Source: Nilaparvata lugens
Taxonomy: Eukaryota > Arthropoda > Insecta > Hemiptera > Delphacidae
Direction: 5' to 3'
NCBI RefSeq assembly: GCF_014356525.2
Contig: NC_052511.1
Coordinates: 13,419,675 to 13,483,674, forward strand
DNA: 64,000 nucleotides
Shown: positions 24,391-37,166 of the stretch, in pieces
How positions within the stretch are numbered: position 1 is the first letter of the stretch
Layout: every line of letters starts with the position of its first letter
Program-made: the position numbers and the translations under genes
The notes under the pieces: generated by a model
The model's input: the letters and a program-made list of their open reading frames with translations, nothing else
Databases searched by the model: none
Told to the model about the DNA's origin: nothing

Positions 24391-25074
24391 TAATTGACCG
24401 AGCGAAGTGAGGGCTAAGATTCAAGTCGACGGTTTTGCATTTCTCTTTATGTTTGAATGTTTATATGTTGCGCAATTACGGCGAAACGCAGCAATAGATT
24501 TTCTTGAAATTTGACAGGTGTGTTCCTTTTAAAATTGCGCGTCGACCTATATAGGTTTTTGGAAATTTTTAATTTCAAGGATAATATAAAAGGAAATGGA
24601 GCCTCCTTCATACGCCAATATTAAAGTAAAAATCAGACTATAGAATTATTCATCATAAATCAGCTGTTGAGTGGATTATAAATTGCAAGCCATGACGCAT
24701 GCAATTCAATATCTCAATGTAACTTGGTGAAAAATCAGCTTCTGTGTGGACTATTAATTGCATGCCTCATTGAATGCAAATTTTATGCACTATTAAATGA
24801 ACTATTGATTGCATGCAATCAATAACTATAATAACATAGTATTGTCTCTCGACCTTTCTCTGCTTTGAACTCGGGCTGTCCTGTTGCCAGTATGTCTTAA
24901 AGGAGATTAGCTTTCGATGTTAACATTTTTGATACACCAACCCCAACACCCATTAGCCGTTTTCACACCGATATCTCGCCGACACGACGTACAGAAAAAA
25001 ATACTCTGATGGACAGTATAAGAGGAGGCTCTGATTTATAACTGTGCAAGGTTTACTGTTCACAGAACTAATAG
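24391..25074. repeat. Dispersed repeat, copy A (interrupted)
   Basis: It begins AATTGACCGAGCGAAGTGAG and ends GTTTACTGTTCACAGAACTA, and is shared with 25727-26133. Compared with that copy it carries an extra 250-300 bp rich in GCATGCAATC motifs. There is no coding potential. The GACCGAGCGAAGTGAG motif resembles repeats common in hemipteran genomes (recollection, not a search). Confidence 0.7.
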
Positions 25075-25293
25075 TATTAACCTGCTACATTCTTCAAAAG
25101 GTGAAAGAGAGAGTCAATTTCGTCTGGTGTAACAAACCGGGGCTGAATAGATAAATCAGATATCCCACAAATAAACAACAAGTCCAGGATCTAATCATCA
25201 GTAAGAATCTTTTACGATCGTTCAATTAATAATAATTTATCAAAGTTTCATGAAATAGTAATGAAAGAACCTTTGGTGTTGTGTAGCTCGGCA

Positions 25294-28200
25294 TTAATCC
25301 TTCCAGTCTTTGCGGATGTCGAAGCACCACTCCCACTTGAGGTGTACGTTCTTGTCGTCGTCGGTGAAGAGCGAATGCACCGTGTAGCTTCCCCGCGACA
25401 CCATGCCGGTGGGCGCGTCCTCCACTGGTGTCGTGTAGCTCTGCAGCTCCGTCTTCGGCGGGTACGAACCCACCATATGCGTCATCTTGTCCACTAAACA
25501 AAAACGAATTAAAGAAAAACTATAAGCACTAAAAGATTAAACTGACGATGGACACAAAATCTAAATCGATAAAACCGTAGATAAATATCGATCATTTTTC
25601 TTCCTCGAGGAAAAGACTTCAAAAATTCTATGCAGAGCTGAAAATACTCTCCAAACACAGACTTACATGTTATTTACTTTAGCTGCTGAAAAACAAAGGC
25701 ATGGAGTGAACTCGACAATTTTTTTTAATTGACCGAGCGAAGTGAGGTCTAAGATTCAAGTCGACGGTTTGGTATTTCTATCAATGTTTAAATGTTTATA
25801 TGTTGCGCATTTACGGCGAAACGCGGTAATAGATTTTCATGAAATTTGACAGGTATGTTCCTTTTTTAATTGCGCGTCGACGTATACACAAGGTTTTTGG
25901 AAATTTTGCATTCAAAGGATAATATAAAAGGAAAAAGGAGCCACCTCCATAAGCCAATATTAGAGTAAAAATCAGACTATAGAATTATTATTCATCATAA
26001 ATCAGCTGACAAGTGATTACACAGATGTGTGGAGAAGCCAGTCTATTGTTGTATTTCCATAAGGTTTATAGTTTCAATCAGGTACTTGTGGATGAGAATA
26101 CTGCGTGAGGTCTACTGTTCACAGAACTACTAGTAAGGAGGATTTGAATTTGAAAATGACTTTTCAAACTTTGAAAAGACCTTACATGTGTCAAAAAATA
26201 TTTAGAAGATATTATCACAAATCATATCATCGCAATTTATGAAGGCACTAAGTGGACAATGGTAATTCAACAAGGGTTTAATCCCTAAGAGGAAAATCAT
26301 TGGTACAAAGTGGTCAGATTGAAGAAAGAAAAACATGAGAGAAAAGATGATAAGTGTTATGGGCGAATCGCAGTAAGAACCATAAACCATAAACCTTCAC
26401 ATTATCCATAAACAGGGCATAATAAATTAAGAAAAAATATTCATATCCGACTCAAGCCTCAAGTTAAAAGTAGGAACTCGCTACGCTTGTTCAAAAACTT
26501 ATACAATACGAATCTACACTAATGAATACGGTAGCTTTTCTTGAAAGCATATGAATGTGTCAGTACGGAGTGAATAGAATAAACAAATAACTATATAGTT
26601 TATATCGTAGAAACCAATGCTAAACAAATTTACAAAAAAAAAATGCAGTAATATATTATGCCTTATAATGTTAATAATATATGAGAAACAATATGGATTC
26701 ACAAAAATGAATAGGTAGCCTACTCTTGAATCGTCAAGATATGAATGTGTAAAAGTGAATAAATTATTATTCCTACAACACTACATTTCCTACAGAAAAT
26801 CATAAAAACTATCAAAGATTAACTAGTTCGAAAGATGGAAATAATTCATGCCAATGAAAATAATTTCATCTATTGATACTAGCTTATCTGTGAAACAGTT
26901 TCATGTCTTAATTCTATCAAATCTATACGCATGTGGTTTCTATACACAAGCTACAGAACCAGTTTATCTGCGTGCATTCTGCCTGAGAACACAAATATTT
27001 GCTATAATCGATCAACTATTGTAACATATTGTGTAAATTATGTACAAAACGCAAAAGGAAGATTAGATAGAAGCAAGAAACATGGTGACAAGCATTAAAT
27101 TTCAAATACTTTGGTATCTATTACCAGTCCCTGGAATGGCATAGTTCCACCGTTTGCAACCAGAGTCGCTTGAATCGTTTCCACAACCAACTGATGAATA
27201 TATGCGCTCGATACATAGATATATGATTTACAGTGTTGCCGTATTGACTCATCACAGTCTTGTAAACAAACGGCGTTTGGTTCTTCTTGCTCCCTATTCA
27301 TAATAATATATAATTTATTGTGCTTGGCAACTGTCCAAGTGTAGTTGGACATCTTATTTACATAGCCTACTATCGCCTCTCTCCCTTCCTTTTCTTTTTG
27401 TCCATAATATAAAATGATTCTCCCTTCTGTCTCACCTGTAGGCTTACCAAATAATTCAAAATATTACAGTAAGAGCTATTTCATTATTACATTTCATTTT
27501 TTAAAATAAAAAGTAAGTTGAAGTCTCATACATATGAGATACTTTATTCATCAAATGTAATAAGCCTTGGTATTTCTCAAACTGAGGATTGTTAATTTTT
27601 GGTTAATTTTAATGAGTTGTATGTGGTTATGAAAAATGTATTGATTACAAAGTTAGGTGGAAAGAAGGCCACATACATAAGTTGAAGTCTAATACATATG
27701 AAATACTTTATTCATCAAATGTAATAAGCTTAAGTATGTAATCAGCTTGTAATAAGCTGAAATAATCAAATGTAATAAGCTTAAGCTTGTAATCAAGCCG
27801 TAATAAGCCTTAGTATTTCTCAAACTGAGAAATTGTTAATTTTAATGAGTTGTACGTGGTTATGAAAAATGTATTGATTACAAAGTTTGGTGGAAAGAAG
27901 GCCACATATTGTAGTGCGACCATAATTATAATATACTATTATTAGGTGTCTAATCACATCCAGTTAATCTTTGTAATCAATCCTTTATCCTGTTCTATTC
28001 TCAATTTACAGTCAAGAATTATATTAAATTGTAACTTCTGTGTAAGCTGCAAAGTAGCATGGAATTAATTATATTTTAGTGCTGTCTCTTTATAAAATTT
28101 GCAATTTATTATTTTTGCAAATCTTGTTTTGTTATGTGGATAGTAATAGAATAACTTTTTTATTTGATTACGTGACGAAATTAGGACATTAATGTCCACT

Positions 28201-31200
28201 CTACCACTTAACCACATAATAATGGCAGAGGATTGTACATTTTTCATCAAATCTATAATTCTAATTTCTTGGATCTTCATGGAGGTACCAACTTTATAAT
28301 TCCCCCTAGTAAAACTAGCTGAGAATTAAAATGAAACCAACTTTATAATTCCCTCTAGTAAAACTAGCTACACACGTTTCAAGACACTCCCAGTCCATTA
28401 TTTTTTTTTTGGCCAGAGGAGGGTGAATCAACACAGAGAATGGAAATGACCGTAAAGTATTTCTATTCATAATTTCCACCCTCGGCCAAAATCTGCCTGC
28501 AAACGTGACTTTCAAAAACGGAAAAGAATTCTGTGAGAGCATTTCTCAGTCGTTCTTCAAAGTGGAAAGGTTTCGTGAGTGAATGAGGTCTCTGTATAAA
28601 GATTGAATTGATTGTTTGATGTATCAGTGATTGAAACTAAAATGAAGGTTCAACATTTTTTAAATGATTAACTTTTAAATTTAATATTAGTTTTTAATAT
28701 AATATAGTTAGATTGTGAATATTCATAGTTAGTTATCATGCCAATACTCGTTGTTCATATAAAAACTGTACCAAAAGCCGATTCAAGAATAGAGGAATCA
28801 AAATGCACAGATTTCCCAAAGAAAACAGCGATGCTTGGATCACAAGAGCAGGTAAGATGATGTAAAACTTTTTTTATCATTTATTTTCAATTGAATTATT
28901 GTGACATCCCTACTTTTAAAGTTTCGTTTCATTTTGGACCATCATTTTTATGAATATAACTTGTCAAGATTTCATATTTCAAGATGTTGACTCTATATTG
29001 ATTTTTCGAACATCAAATAGATTAAAAGCCTGTTGTTCATTACCTATCATATTTATACGATTTGTAATAATTGTATCCACAAATAATAATACATGAATAC
29101 ATAAAATCATCATAATAAATACATCATTACCTTTTCAATCTCGAATCTACATAAAAATCTTTTTCTTTCTCTTCTCCTCTTATTCTTCTACTTCTTTCCG
29201 TCTTCTTCATTTTCTTTTTCTTCATCTACTTCTTTTTTTCTTTCTTCTTATTCTTTTCATTTTTCTTCTTCTTCTTTTTTTCTTCTTCTTCTTCTCTTCT
29301 TCTTCTTCTTCTCTTCTTCCTCCACTTCTTCTCAGACGTTTCTATTATATTGTATCCGACTCGTTTGAGAGACTCTTGATTAACAGTAAAATCACGAAAA
29401 AATGAATAACTAAAATTGCTTTTTTTTTAATTGGCTGTAACTTTCGAATTGTATTGAAACCAAAGAATTGTTCATTGGAGTGAGAAGAGGAGAAACTTTT
29501 TTACATCTTTTCAAGATTTAGAAATTTTATTGGAAGCATTCCACAAGATACGCAGCTTTGAATAGGCACTATAAAAATGGACCATTTTCTTATGTTTGGA
29601 AATATGGGTTGGAGTATACTCAACAATAATTTTCATTTCTTAAACGAATTTGACTCATGATACATAATTTTTTCAAAATACATGGAGCATTCTTATCAGG
29701 TGTACCTGGAATTCTATGTGATACAGCGCAGGATTTTGAATTATACATTCAAATTCTGACAATCGGAAGATATTAGTTGACTAAATACTGAAATTCGTCA
29801 AAATTGATTTTTCTTAAAATTTTACTCATTTAAAATCATTAAAAATCTTTCATTTAAAATCTTCATTAGGTCTACATTATGAGATCGTGATGATGATAAG
29901 TCAAAATCACAAGCAAACACCTCGAAAACAAGATGGCCGCCAAAATTTTCAGGGTTTTACTATATCGCTTTTATTTCAATAACCGTTCAAGAAATTCAAC
30001 CGTTTTTTTAGACGAAAATATTTTTAAAATCTTACTCTACAATTTTTGTTTCATAAAATTTTCCTATAAACGCATATTTTTTAGTTACAACCATGGATTA
30101 TTCATTGAATGCATTACACACTACACAGATGTCTGGTCATGTCTATTTCTATAAGGTAGGGTTTCAATATTTTTTATGATGCGTGCCCATCAGTATCAAT
30201 ATTCTCACATTTGAAAAACAAATTTAAAAGGTAATTGAAAATAAAATAAAAAAATGATTAAATGAACTAAATAATGCTGAAGAAATTATAATATTATTGA
30301 TTGAAAAAAATTAATTTAAAATAGTTGAGAAATATTATTAACAGATGGAAAGATTATCACGGAACTGGATAAGTTATGGGAGACAAATTCAAAAGTGAAC
30401 TGAGTTTATTAACATGAGTGAGTTTTTGATCTTGGAGAAAACAATAACAGTTTTTAAGAGTAAATTATTATTCAACTGTGAATTGTGATTCAACTGAATC
30501 AACTAGAACAGGTGACATCAGAAACTTGTGGATGAGAAAACTGTGTGAGGTCTACTGTTCACAGAACTACTAGTTATAAAGTATTGATTTAGTATAGTTC
30601 AGAGATTAGTCTCACATGACTATTACATTTTATCAGTTTGAATGATTTTAAGAACATTTCCATGAAAATTGAATCGTCCATGGATTGATAATAATGAGTA
30701 GAAAATGTAATTTCTACATTTGTATTTCTACATTTCAATTTCAGCATTGGAAAGTCAAGAGAAATACTGTAGTTCAATATTAAATTTTCTTCACCTCTAG
30801 AGCTGCTTTCATCCATAGTAACCTGTTATCCATTTGTCATTTTATATGTAGAAATTTATGCAACAATAAATATTTCAACTGAAAATAATTTTAAAACTAT
30901 CAAGTTGCTCCAAGCACCATATTATTTTTATGGTTTGTATAAATATTTTTGTAGAGACTTTTGTAGAAGTGAAAATCGAAAAGACCTAATGTAACTCTAT
31001 TTCTGACTTTTTAAAATATGTAAACTGAATTTTGGTTGCAGAGACAAGGTTCATTATAATTTATGACTCAATTAAAATAATAAATTCAAAAATTTTGCAA
31101 TTTTTTCATTTGTTTATCACCAACTATCTATTTGCTAACATTTACTTTACAAGTAAGTTTGCATATGAATTTTATCACAAACTCTACTTAATCTGGGAAG

Positions 31201-34200
31201 CAATTAATTCCAATAATAGAATTATGAGGTAAAACAGTTGCATCTATAATTTGAGAGCAGCTTTGCATTTTATTTCAAATAGATTACTTGTTTGATGATC
31301 ACTGGTTTATTCATTCAAAAAGTTGGAGATCACATTGAAAACACTGTTAATTAATGTTGAGATTCAAAGTCTCGCTGCTTTCTCTAAATCTATAGTGTAC
31401 AGTCATTATTAATTAATTAAACATTATAATATTATAATATTTATGTATGATAATTATATTAAAGTCAAATCAATTCTAGTAAGACCGCATTGCCTAGATC
31501 AGATCATGATTGTTCATGTAAAGAACTCTGAACAAATGGCAATTATAGTAATCATCATTAGTGAGCCAAGTTTTATCATCTTGGGCCTCTCTGTCGCACA
31601 ATTAATTCCCACTCACTCACACCTTCTCACAACATGCTGTGTTCAGTCATTGACAGAGAATCTTGTCAAACGAGTCGCTCTCTGTTCCACACTTCATTCC
31701 TACTCGCTCACACCAACTCACGCCCAATCTGGCAACACTGTGAAAGTGCTCACTGTTGAAGTATATTTATAGGTAAGAGTTGATCTGTGATATTTGCTCA
31801 GTGATTGTAGCGCTCCAAAGTGAATGTCGCAGCAAGATGGGCTACGCGCACGCCCATTGCCAATCTGTATAGGACTTAGTTTATCTGTGCTATTACTGAA
31901 GGATAATTGGTCGATTGATTGACAAAAAGAAACAAACAACAACTAGCCTTCCTTAAAACCTACAAATAATGAATTATGCACATGATGTGCCTATAAGCAG
32001 GGGTTTAGCTAATTTACAGATCAAGAAGATTACGACAAACCTTCTGAGCAGCGAAAATTATTTGAATTGTCATCTACTTCTAAAACAGTGCACAGTTTCA
32101 CTACATGATTTCAAATGCCTAGTAAATTTTTCAGAGAAACTATTGATTTACCGTCTCACCTTCCACAGCTTCTAAACCTGCTCCAACCAAGAATGAAAGC
32201 AGAAGCAAGAAAGCACAGCACTTGAGGGTCGATCAACTTTTTAAACTTCAACTTCAACTCAAAACTGGATAGTTCAACTATTTTCTTATCCATCTTCCAT
32301 TCAATTTTTGTATGGGGAGATTTCAATAAATATCATTGTAAGCCAAGAGAAAATTCTAAACAACCTCCACTTGACAGAAAGTAGAAAAAAGAGCTTAAAA
32401 TGTTCGATTTTGTGCAGGTCTACATTATTTGTTTTGAGATTTAGTTACCAAAACTTCATTTGTAGACTAGATTAGATTCGGATTGAGATGAAAAATAAAT
32501 TTACAAATTTAATTCTCGTGCTATACGACATATAAGATTAGATCATTTTCCCTAGTTAACGATCTATTTTGACAACTACCAGGATTGGTAGACGATAGTA
32601 GGCTATTAGTGAAGAATAATGTATATATGAACGTATAAATTATTCATACGGTTTTTCAGTTATGTTTTGAAACTTGCTTCTCTATAGTCGAATTATGAAG
32701 TGTTGAATTTGTAATCAACCTAGCCTACATGTTGATGGCATAGTTATGCCAGACCCATATTTTTTTATTCAACAAACAGGACTGACAAGCTTCAACAGAA
32801 TCTAGCATACTCAAATATTGAGTATACAGTCATAAGTCATGACTATATATTTAGTATTCACACTTATTTTGGTATTTTACTTGACAGAAAGGATACAGAT
32901 AAATTCAGTTCTTTTGGAACGATAAGATATTTGATTATAATTTTTTCAGCCTGTATTATGTATAAGAAGCAAATCTTAGGTAAGTTATTAGGTAAGCTCA
33001 AGGTGATTAAAGTTATCTAAGGAATTGTAAAATGTTATGTTTTCGCCAATAAACAAATTATTATTATTAATTTGAGGCGACAGTCAGTTGTTAAGTGAAG
33101 AAACTAATAATAAGAAGGATAACATAAATATATTGAAGTAATACACCAATCAGACACAAACAACCAAGGATCAGCAAGCACATTTCCAAATGTTGTAAGT
33201 TTCAGATCATGCATGAAAATATTCTGACATTTAAATAATTTTTGAATATTGCTTATTATTCAAGGTGAAAACATTCTTAGTGTGAGTTCCAAGTCACCAC
33301 TCGATAGACAAACACATGAAGAACCCTACAATTCAAGGTGAATTTCAAACGAAAAAGTAGGTATAGAAGTGATCATCTATCATGATCAATTATCCACTGA
33401 CAATGTTGATGGCGTAAAAGAAGTGCATGAGATAAATTTTCTTTCTAAACAAATCACAGCATAAAACAAGTATAATGCGGTTGAATCGTAATTTCAATTT
33501 GTAGCAGCTCATTCCGTTCAAGGGGGGTATCTTCATTCATCACAATAACAATTACATGCAAACCTGACTTAAAACAGTTCGTGGGTTAAGTTTGTACTAT
33601 CACTTTTCCAATAGGTCTTGAAATGGACGATTGTTTCATTTGTTTTCCATGTGACATCGAAAGAACAGCAAAAGTTTTGAGAAATTGGTAATTTCTATTC
33701 ATCAATCACAAGAATTACCTTGCCTTCATGTTACTTGATTCAGAAAGTTTTTGGCAGAACTGGAAGGTTTTAGATTTGGTTTGAAGTGAATATGAATATA
33801 GAAATTAATAAAAAATAACTTACCGGGAACACCCATTCTGCAAGTCTTCTGTACATATTTCAGTCCATGCACAATCTCTCGTTGTACAATGAAGTCTATC
33901 CTTATCTTGTATGAAATACCTTCCTTGATCACAAACACCTAGCAAAAACAAATGTTTCAATTAAAATTCAAAGTCAAAAAATTATATTATTATTATAGGA
34001 AAAAATTCAAATCAAATCAAGTATTATTGTTTACGATAGGCCTACATAAGTTTAGAACAAAATACACAACATAAAAAAAGTAATTAACTAGGTACCAAGA
34101 AGAATTCAATTAACTTAACGCTTAAATCAATTAACTTAAGATTTAATTTTCTTTGCTGGTGATTATTCCCATATAATGAGTTATTTCTATGCTTTTGCAT

Positions 34201-37166
34201 TATTTATGACAGGTTACCCGTGCACCGCAAGGATCTATTTTAAAACTTGAGAAACTGAAAACTTGACGCAATAAAATTTTGAAGAATTGAAGATAGGTCT
34301 ATAAACATCCCCGGTTAATTAGGAATATATAATTATGCAAAATTTGAAGTTAATCAGTCCAGTAGTTCAGACGTGATGATGCGTCAAATATAATTTTCTT
34401 ATCCCGTATGTGTGTAATCCAGTTCTTTCCTTTATTACCGTATACTATAGATGATGAAAAAACAGAGATGAAACATTTTTCACCGAAATCCGAGCCACCT
34501 TGAACCAATTTTTGAAGGAACCAGCTCAAGTGGTCACCCGCTCAACGAGATTAACCTGCAAATGTCTCTCCTAATCTGATTTAGGCTATTAGAAAAACGG
34601 AACATCCCTCATTTTTACAGATTTAACTTCTTGTTTCAATGCTGAATTTGCTTTATTATCTTTCGGAGGAGACGATAAGCCGTCGGTCCCGTCTACCTAA
34701 AAAGTACATCAAAAGTAGTGATGTGGGCATTACCCTCAGTATTATTATTAATATCATCTGTTTTTAAGATACCAACTTAACTTACCTGTTTTTTAAGCTG
34801 GGTAAGATCGGAAGTAAGGTCTAGCTCCATGTCAGGTCGGTCTTGAACGCAGAGTGCTAAACGTTTCACAATCACTTTGCGCTCGTCCGAAGGATCTATA
34901 GAAACAATGTTACAGTGATAAGAAATTCAAGCATTTTATGCAATGGATAACTAAACACTTCAATAATTATTAATGAAAAGCTAATTACCATAAAAAACGC
35001 AAGTTGAAAAAATAGTATGAGGTATTATAGTCCAGTCAATATAGTCATAAAAAAGGGGGTGTGCTTGCAATTTATATTGTAGTTCTGATTTTCTAATATT
35101 ATTTGCGTACATAAGAGAAGTCCAGAACCAATTTCTTCATGCAAAATTTCCTTGTGCTAGATACAGGGTGGCCCAAAAGCCTCGGATTTTCGGCTCATAT
35201 TCCAGTTTTCAGCTATTTCTGCCAAATCTCGTAATCGGACAGAAAATTTTGCTCTCGCCTTTTTTTAGATTATAAAATTCTGAATAAAATGAGATCATTC
35301 GGAACTCTCTATCTCCAATGAGTACTGGGTTATGATTTTTCAAAAATGAGTGAAATTTGAAGAAAAAATCAATTTTAATGAATTTTAGTTTTTGATCAAC
35401 AGTATCTTCCAATTGTTGCCCTTTATATGTATAATTCAAAATCCCTCTGGGCGTATTTTTGTGCTCTACAATCTGAGATCAGGTGGCGCGCTCTATCTCA
35501 TATGGATTTCCAGGAACACCTGACAACAATGCTCCTCGTATTGTAAAAAACACCTTTTTTCAGTTTCAACTATCATCACCAACTACATTGTCCTCACATT
35601 GATATTTCGCACAATGACATAGGTTCATGAGATTATGTTCTATCAGAGTCACCCGTTAGATGCACTTAATTTCAGTATTTCCTAGTGTAGAGGTGCGCTT
35701 AAGGACACCTCAAGGATCACAATTTCAAACACTTATAACTCTTGACACAATTTTCAGATTTCATCGTACTACACTTCATTCTTCTCGGCTCGTCAAGGTG
35801 GTTGAAAATCATGCATCATAAGTCAAATTCGGTCGAAAAATGGAAAATTTATTGTTGAGTGTACTTAATCTTTATATTTTTTCTGTCCGATCACGAGATT
35901 TGGCAGAAATAGCTGAAAATGAAAAATGAGCCGAAAATCCGAGGTTTTTGGGCCACCCTGTATCTAGCACAAGGAAATTTTGCAGGAAGAAATTGGTTCT
36001 GGACTTCTCTTATGTACCCAAATAATATATTGAAAAATCAGAACTACAATATAAATTGCATGCACCAATGTATATAGTGACTGGTCTATTAGGTCAATGT
36101 TTTAAATTGATAAAAAATTAAATCCACGATTTTGATTTTTACATTGTTGACTTGCTAGAAAGCTCTTTCAAAAATTATGATATTAAACTCTTAATTACTT
36201 AAAAAACACTTCATTCACATGAGCTACTTTTTAAATTAATAAAAAAATATAAAATGTATGTCATGAAGAACCAGCAGTACATGTTGACTCGGACTGATGT
36301 GCATGAACATAACACCAGACATCGAGAGCTGATTGATATTCCCAGAGTACGCCTTCAGAGATCACAGGTGTGCTTCAGGAGTTCGGCATTGCGATACTTC
36401 AATAGGCTGCCTACAGGAGTAAAACAGTTAGATCTAAGAGCGTTCGAGAGAGTTGTATCCAAGCACTTGAAAAGCAAGGCGGGCTACTACAGTGTTAGTG
36501 AATATATGAGTGATGATTTGTCGGAAATGCTGTCTTGCTAAACATGCCTTATGTATGTTTTGTTTTGTGTATTGTATTTGAATTTTATGTTTTTGACGCC
36601 ATCGATCCCTTATTATTGGTAAAGGATGCAGATTTAGGTAAAGGTAAAAATCTTAAAGCTATAGTTGTTAAACTATTCTATTTTTTTTAATAAAGGGTGC
36701 CTTAAGATTTTATATTGTTTTATTAATTTATTAATTACTTTTATGCGAATTATTAAAACTCAACATTTTTTTATCAAGATGTGAATGATTTACTCTTTAT
36801 TATGGTCTAAATCATGAATGAAATGTGTATTCTTTAGAAAATTGAAAATTTGTCAAAATCAACATTATTTTAATGCCGCTTACAAACACAGTCAACATTC
36901 AACGCGATGGTTTTCATGGCCATAAGAAAAATTAACACAACATATATATAGCATACCTAAGAAGGTAAAAGGTACTAACCTACAATAACCTTCCCTTCCT
37001 TAGCTTCTCCCAATAGCATTTCCTTGTACTTTTGGAGACTTTCATCCTCGCGATCCGCTTCCAATATCTGCTCAATGGTTTTCTCGGGGGGAGGGCGGTA
37101 GGATAATGAGGTCTCCTCAGTATCTCCACCTTCAACTTCAGCCAACACTTCTTCTTTTTCAGTCAT
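25294..37166 (-). CDS. RhoGDI: Rho GDP-dissociation inhibitor (RhoGDI), four coding exons
   Basis: Minus-strand exons are 36980-37166, 34786-34895, 33824-33938 and 25294-25493; 187+110+115+200 nt gives 203 codons plus TAA, against about 204 in vertebrates. All introns are GT-AG. The product binds prenylated Rho, Rac and Cdc42 in the cytosol, blocks GDP release and extracts them from membranes. The acidic N-terminal arm (MTEKEEVLAEVEGGDTEE) leads to ESLQKYKEMLLG. The immunoglobulin-like C-terminal domain contains LELDLTSDL, IVQREIVHGLKYVQ, DKMTHMVGSYPPKTE, FTDDDKNVHLKWEW and DIRKDWKD, all family hallmarks. Exon 3 starts at a GTG codon straight after the acceptor. The start ATG lies directly behind a splice acceptor. 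A consensus donor at 37386, with the exon ending at 37387, suggests a separate 5'-UTR exon. Intron 3 spans 8.3 kb and holds a THAP relic and several repeats. I found no nearby AATAAA after the stop. Confidence 0.95.
25727..26133. repeat. Dispersed repeat, copy B (about 407 bp)
   Basis: This is a compact copy of the repeat at 24391-25074, in the same orientation. It starts AATTGACCGAGCGAAGTGAG and ends TCTACTGTTCACAGAACTAC. It lies in RhoGDI intron 3. Confidence 0.75.
27511..27908 (+). repeat. Tandem duplication, about 165-bp unit
   Basis: Copy 1 (27511-27672) and copy 2 (27679-27908) share AAGTTGAAGTCT, TTTATTCATCAAATG, GTATTTCTCAAACTGAG and GGAAAGAAGGCCACATA. The second copy has an internal expansion of a TAATAAGCTTAAG motif near 27725-27790. 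Confidence 0.8.
28287..28369 (+). repeat. 34-bp unit duplicated in tandem
   Basis: The unit ACCAACTTTATAATTCCC..CTAGTAAAACTAGCT occurs at 28287 and 28336 with one difference, separated by 15 bp. Confidence 0.85.
28740..28851 (+). pseudogene. THAP zinc-finger exon relic
   Basis: The frame from 28740 reads NTRCSYKNCTKSRF, then GIKMHRFPKENSDAWITRAG, followed by a consensus GTAAG donor at 28852. C-x4-C followed by HRFP and a tryptophan is the N-terminal half of the THAP domain (C2CH zinc finger). That domain occurs in insect transcription factors and at the N-terminus of P-element-type transposases. The nearest ATG (28738) is in another frame, so the start appears lost to an indel, unless an upstream exon supplies it. 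The second half (Cys-x2-His and AVPTA box) was not found downstream. It lies antisense inside RhoGDI intron 3 and is probably a transposon or retrocopy remnant. Confidence 0.55.
29158..29335. repeat. CT/TTC-rich low-complexity tract
   Basis: A run of about 180 pyrimidine-rich bases made of TTCTTC and TTTC units, with TCTTCTTCTT blocks. On the RhoGDI sense strand it reads as a GA-rich tract in intron 3. Confidence 0.85.
30515..30574. repeat. 3' fragment of the 25727-26133 dispersed repeat
   Basis: ACTTGTGGATGAGAA followed by GTGTGAGGTCTACTGTTCAC and AGAACTACTAG matches the right end of that family. The body is missing. Confidence 0.7.
34211..34420 (-). repeat. Dispersed repeat ending in a GGTTACCCGTGC motif
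   Basis: The first 80 bases are the reverse complement of 51520-51598, sharing CGTCAAGTTTTCAGTTT, AGTTTTAAAATAGA and a CACGGGT(A/T)ACCTG end. It lies in RhoGDI intron 2 or its border and is probably the terminus of a SINE or LINE-derived family. Confidence 0.6.
35025..36090. mobile_element. Foldback element with about 220-bp inverted arms
   Basis: Arm 35025-35246 pairs with 35877-36090. Within the arms a transposon-like terminus ACAGGGTGGCCCAAAAGCC (about 35164) and its mirror at about 35961 delimit an inner 800-bp element. Pairing continues outward through TGCTAGAT and GAAGTCCAGAACC to GACTGG at the edge. The 630-bp spacer has no recognisable protein. It lies in RhoGDI intron 1 and is non-autonomous. 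Confidence 0.8.
36254..36541 (+). mobile_element. Non-LTR retrotransposon ORF, C-terminal remnant
   Basis: An open stretch reads HNTRHRELIDIPRVRLQRSQ, CFRSSALRYFNRLP, then AFERVVSKHLKSKAGYYSVS and EYMSDD before a stop. This arrangement is typical of the region after reverse transcriptase in jockey/CR1-like LINEs of insects. The reverse-transcriptase core is absent, so it is a 5'-truncated copy. It lies antisense in RhoGDI intron 1. Confidence 0.72.

Larger units (their letters stand above)
16927..25293. other. Intergenic region between LYRM7 start and RhoGDI stop
   Basis: The first 200 bases should hold the LYRM7 5' UTR and promoter; a CGA-rich stretch sits at 17023-17038 and no TATA box is obvious. 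A partial MITE (17718-17935), a TTTA microsatellite, a mariner-like relic (18535-19386) and a dispersed repeat (24391-25074) follow. From 19390 to 23810 the DNA is very AT-rich with many in-frame stops. It could be desert or the long 3' UTR of an unseen minus-strand transcript. Confidence 0.5.

Noticed and set aside
25226..25501. 91-codon minus frame and 78-codon plus frame over RhoGDI exon 4
   Set aside because: Alternative-frame shadows; the true frame (VDKMTHMVGSYPP) overlaps them.
27095..27352. 85-codon minus-strand frame in RhoGDI intron 3
   Set aside because: Balanced composition, but no recognisable motif, no splice support and no link to the RhoGDI frame.
31443..31772. 109-codon plus frame rich in Ser, Thr and His
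   Set aside because: Built on CACTCACAC-like simple sequence; no homology recognised.
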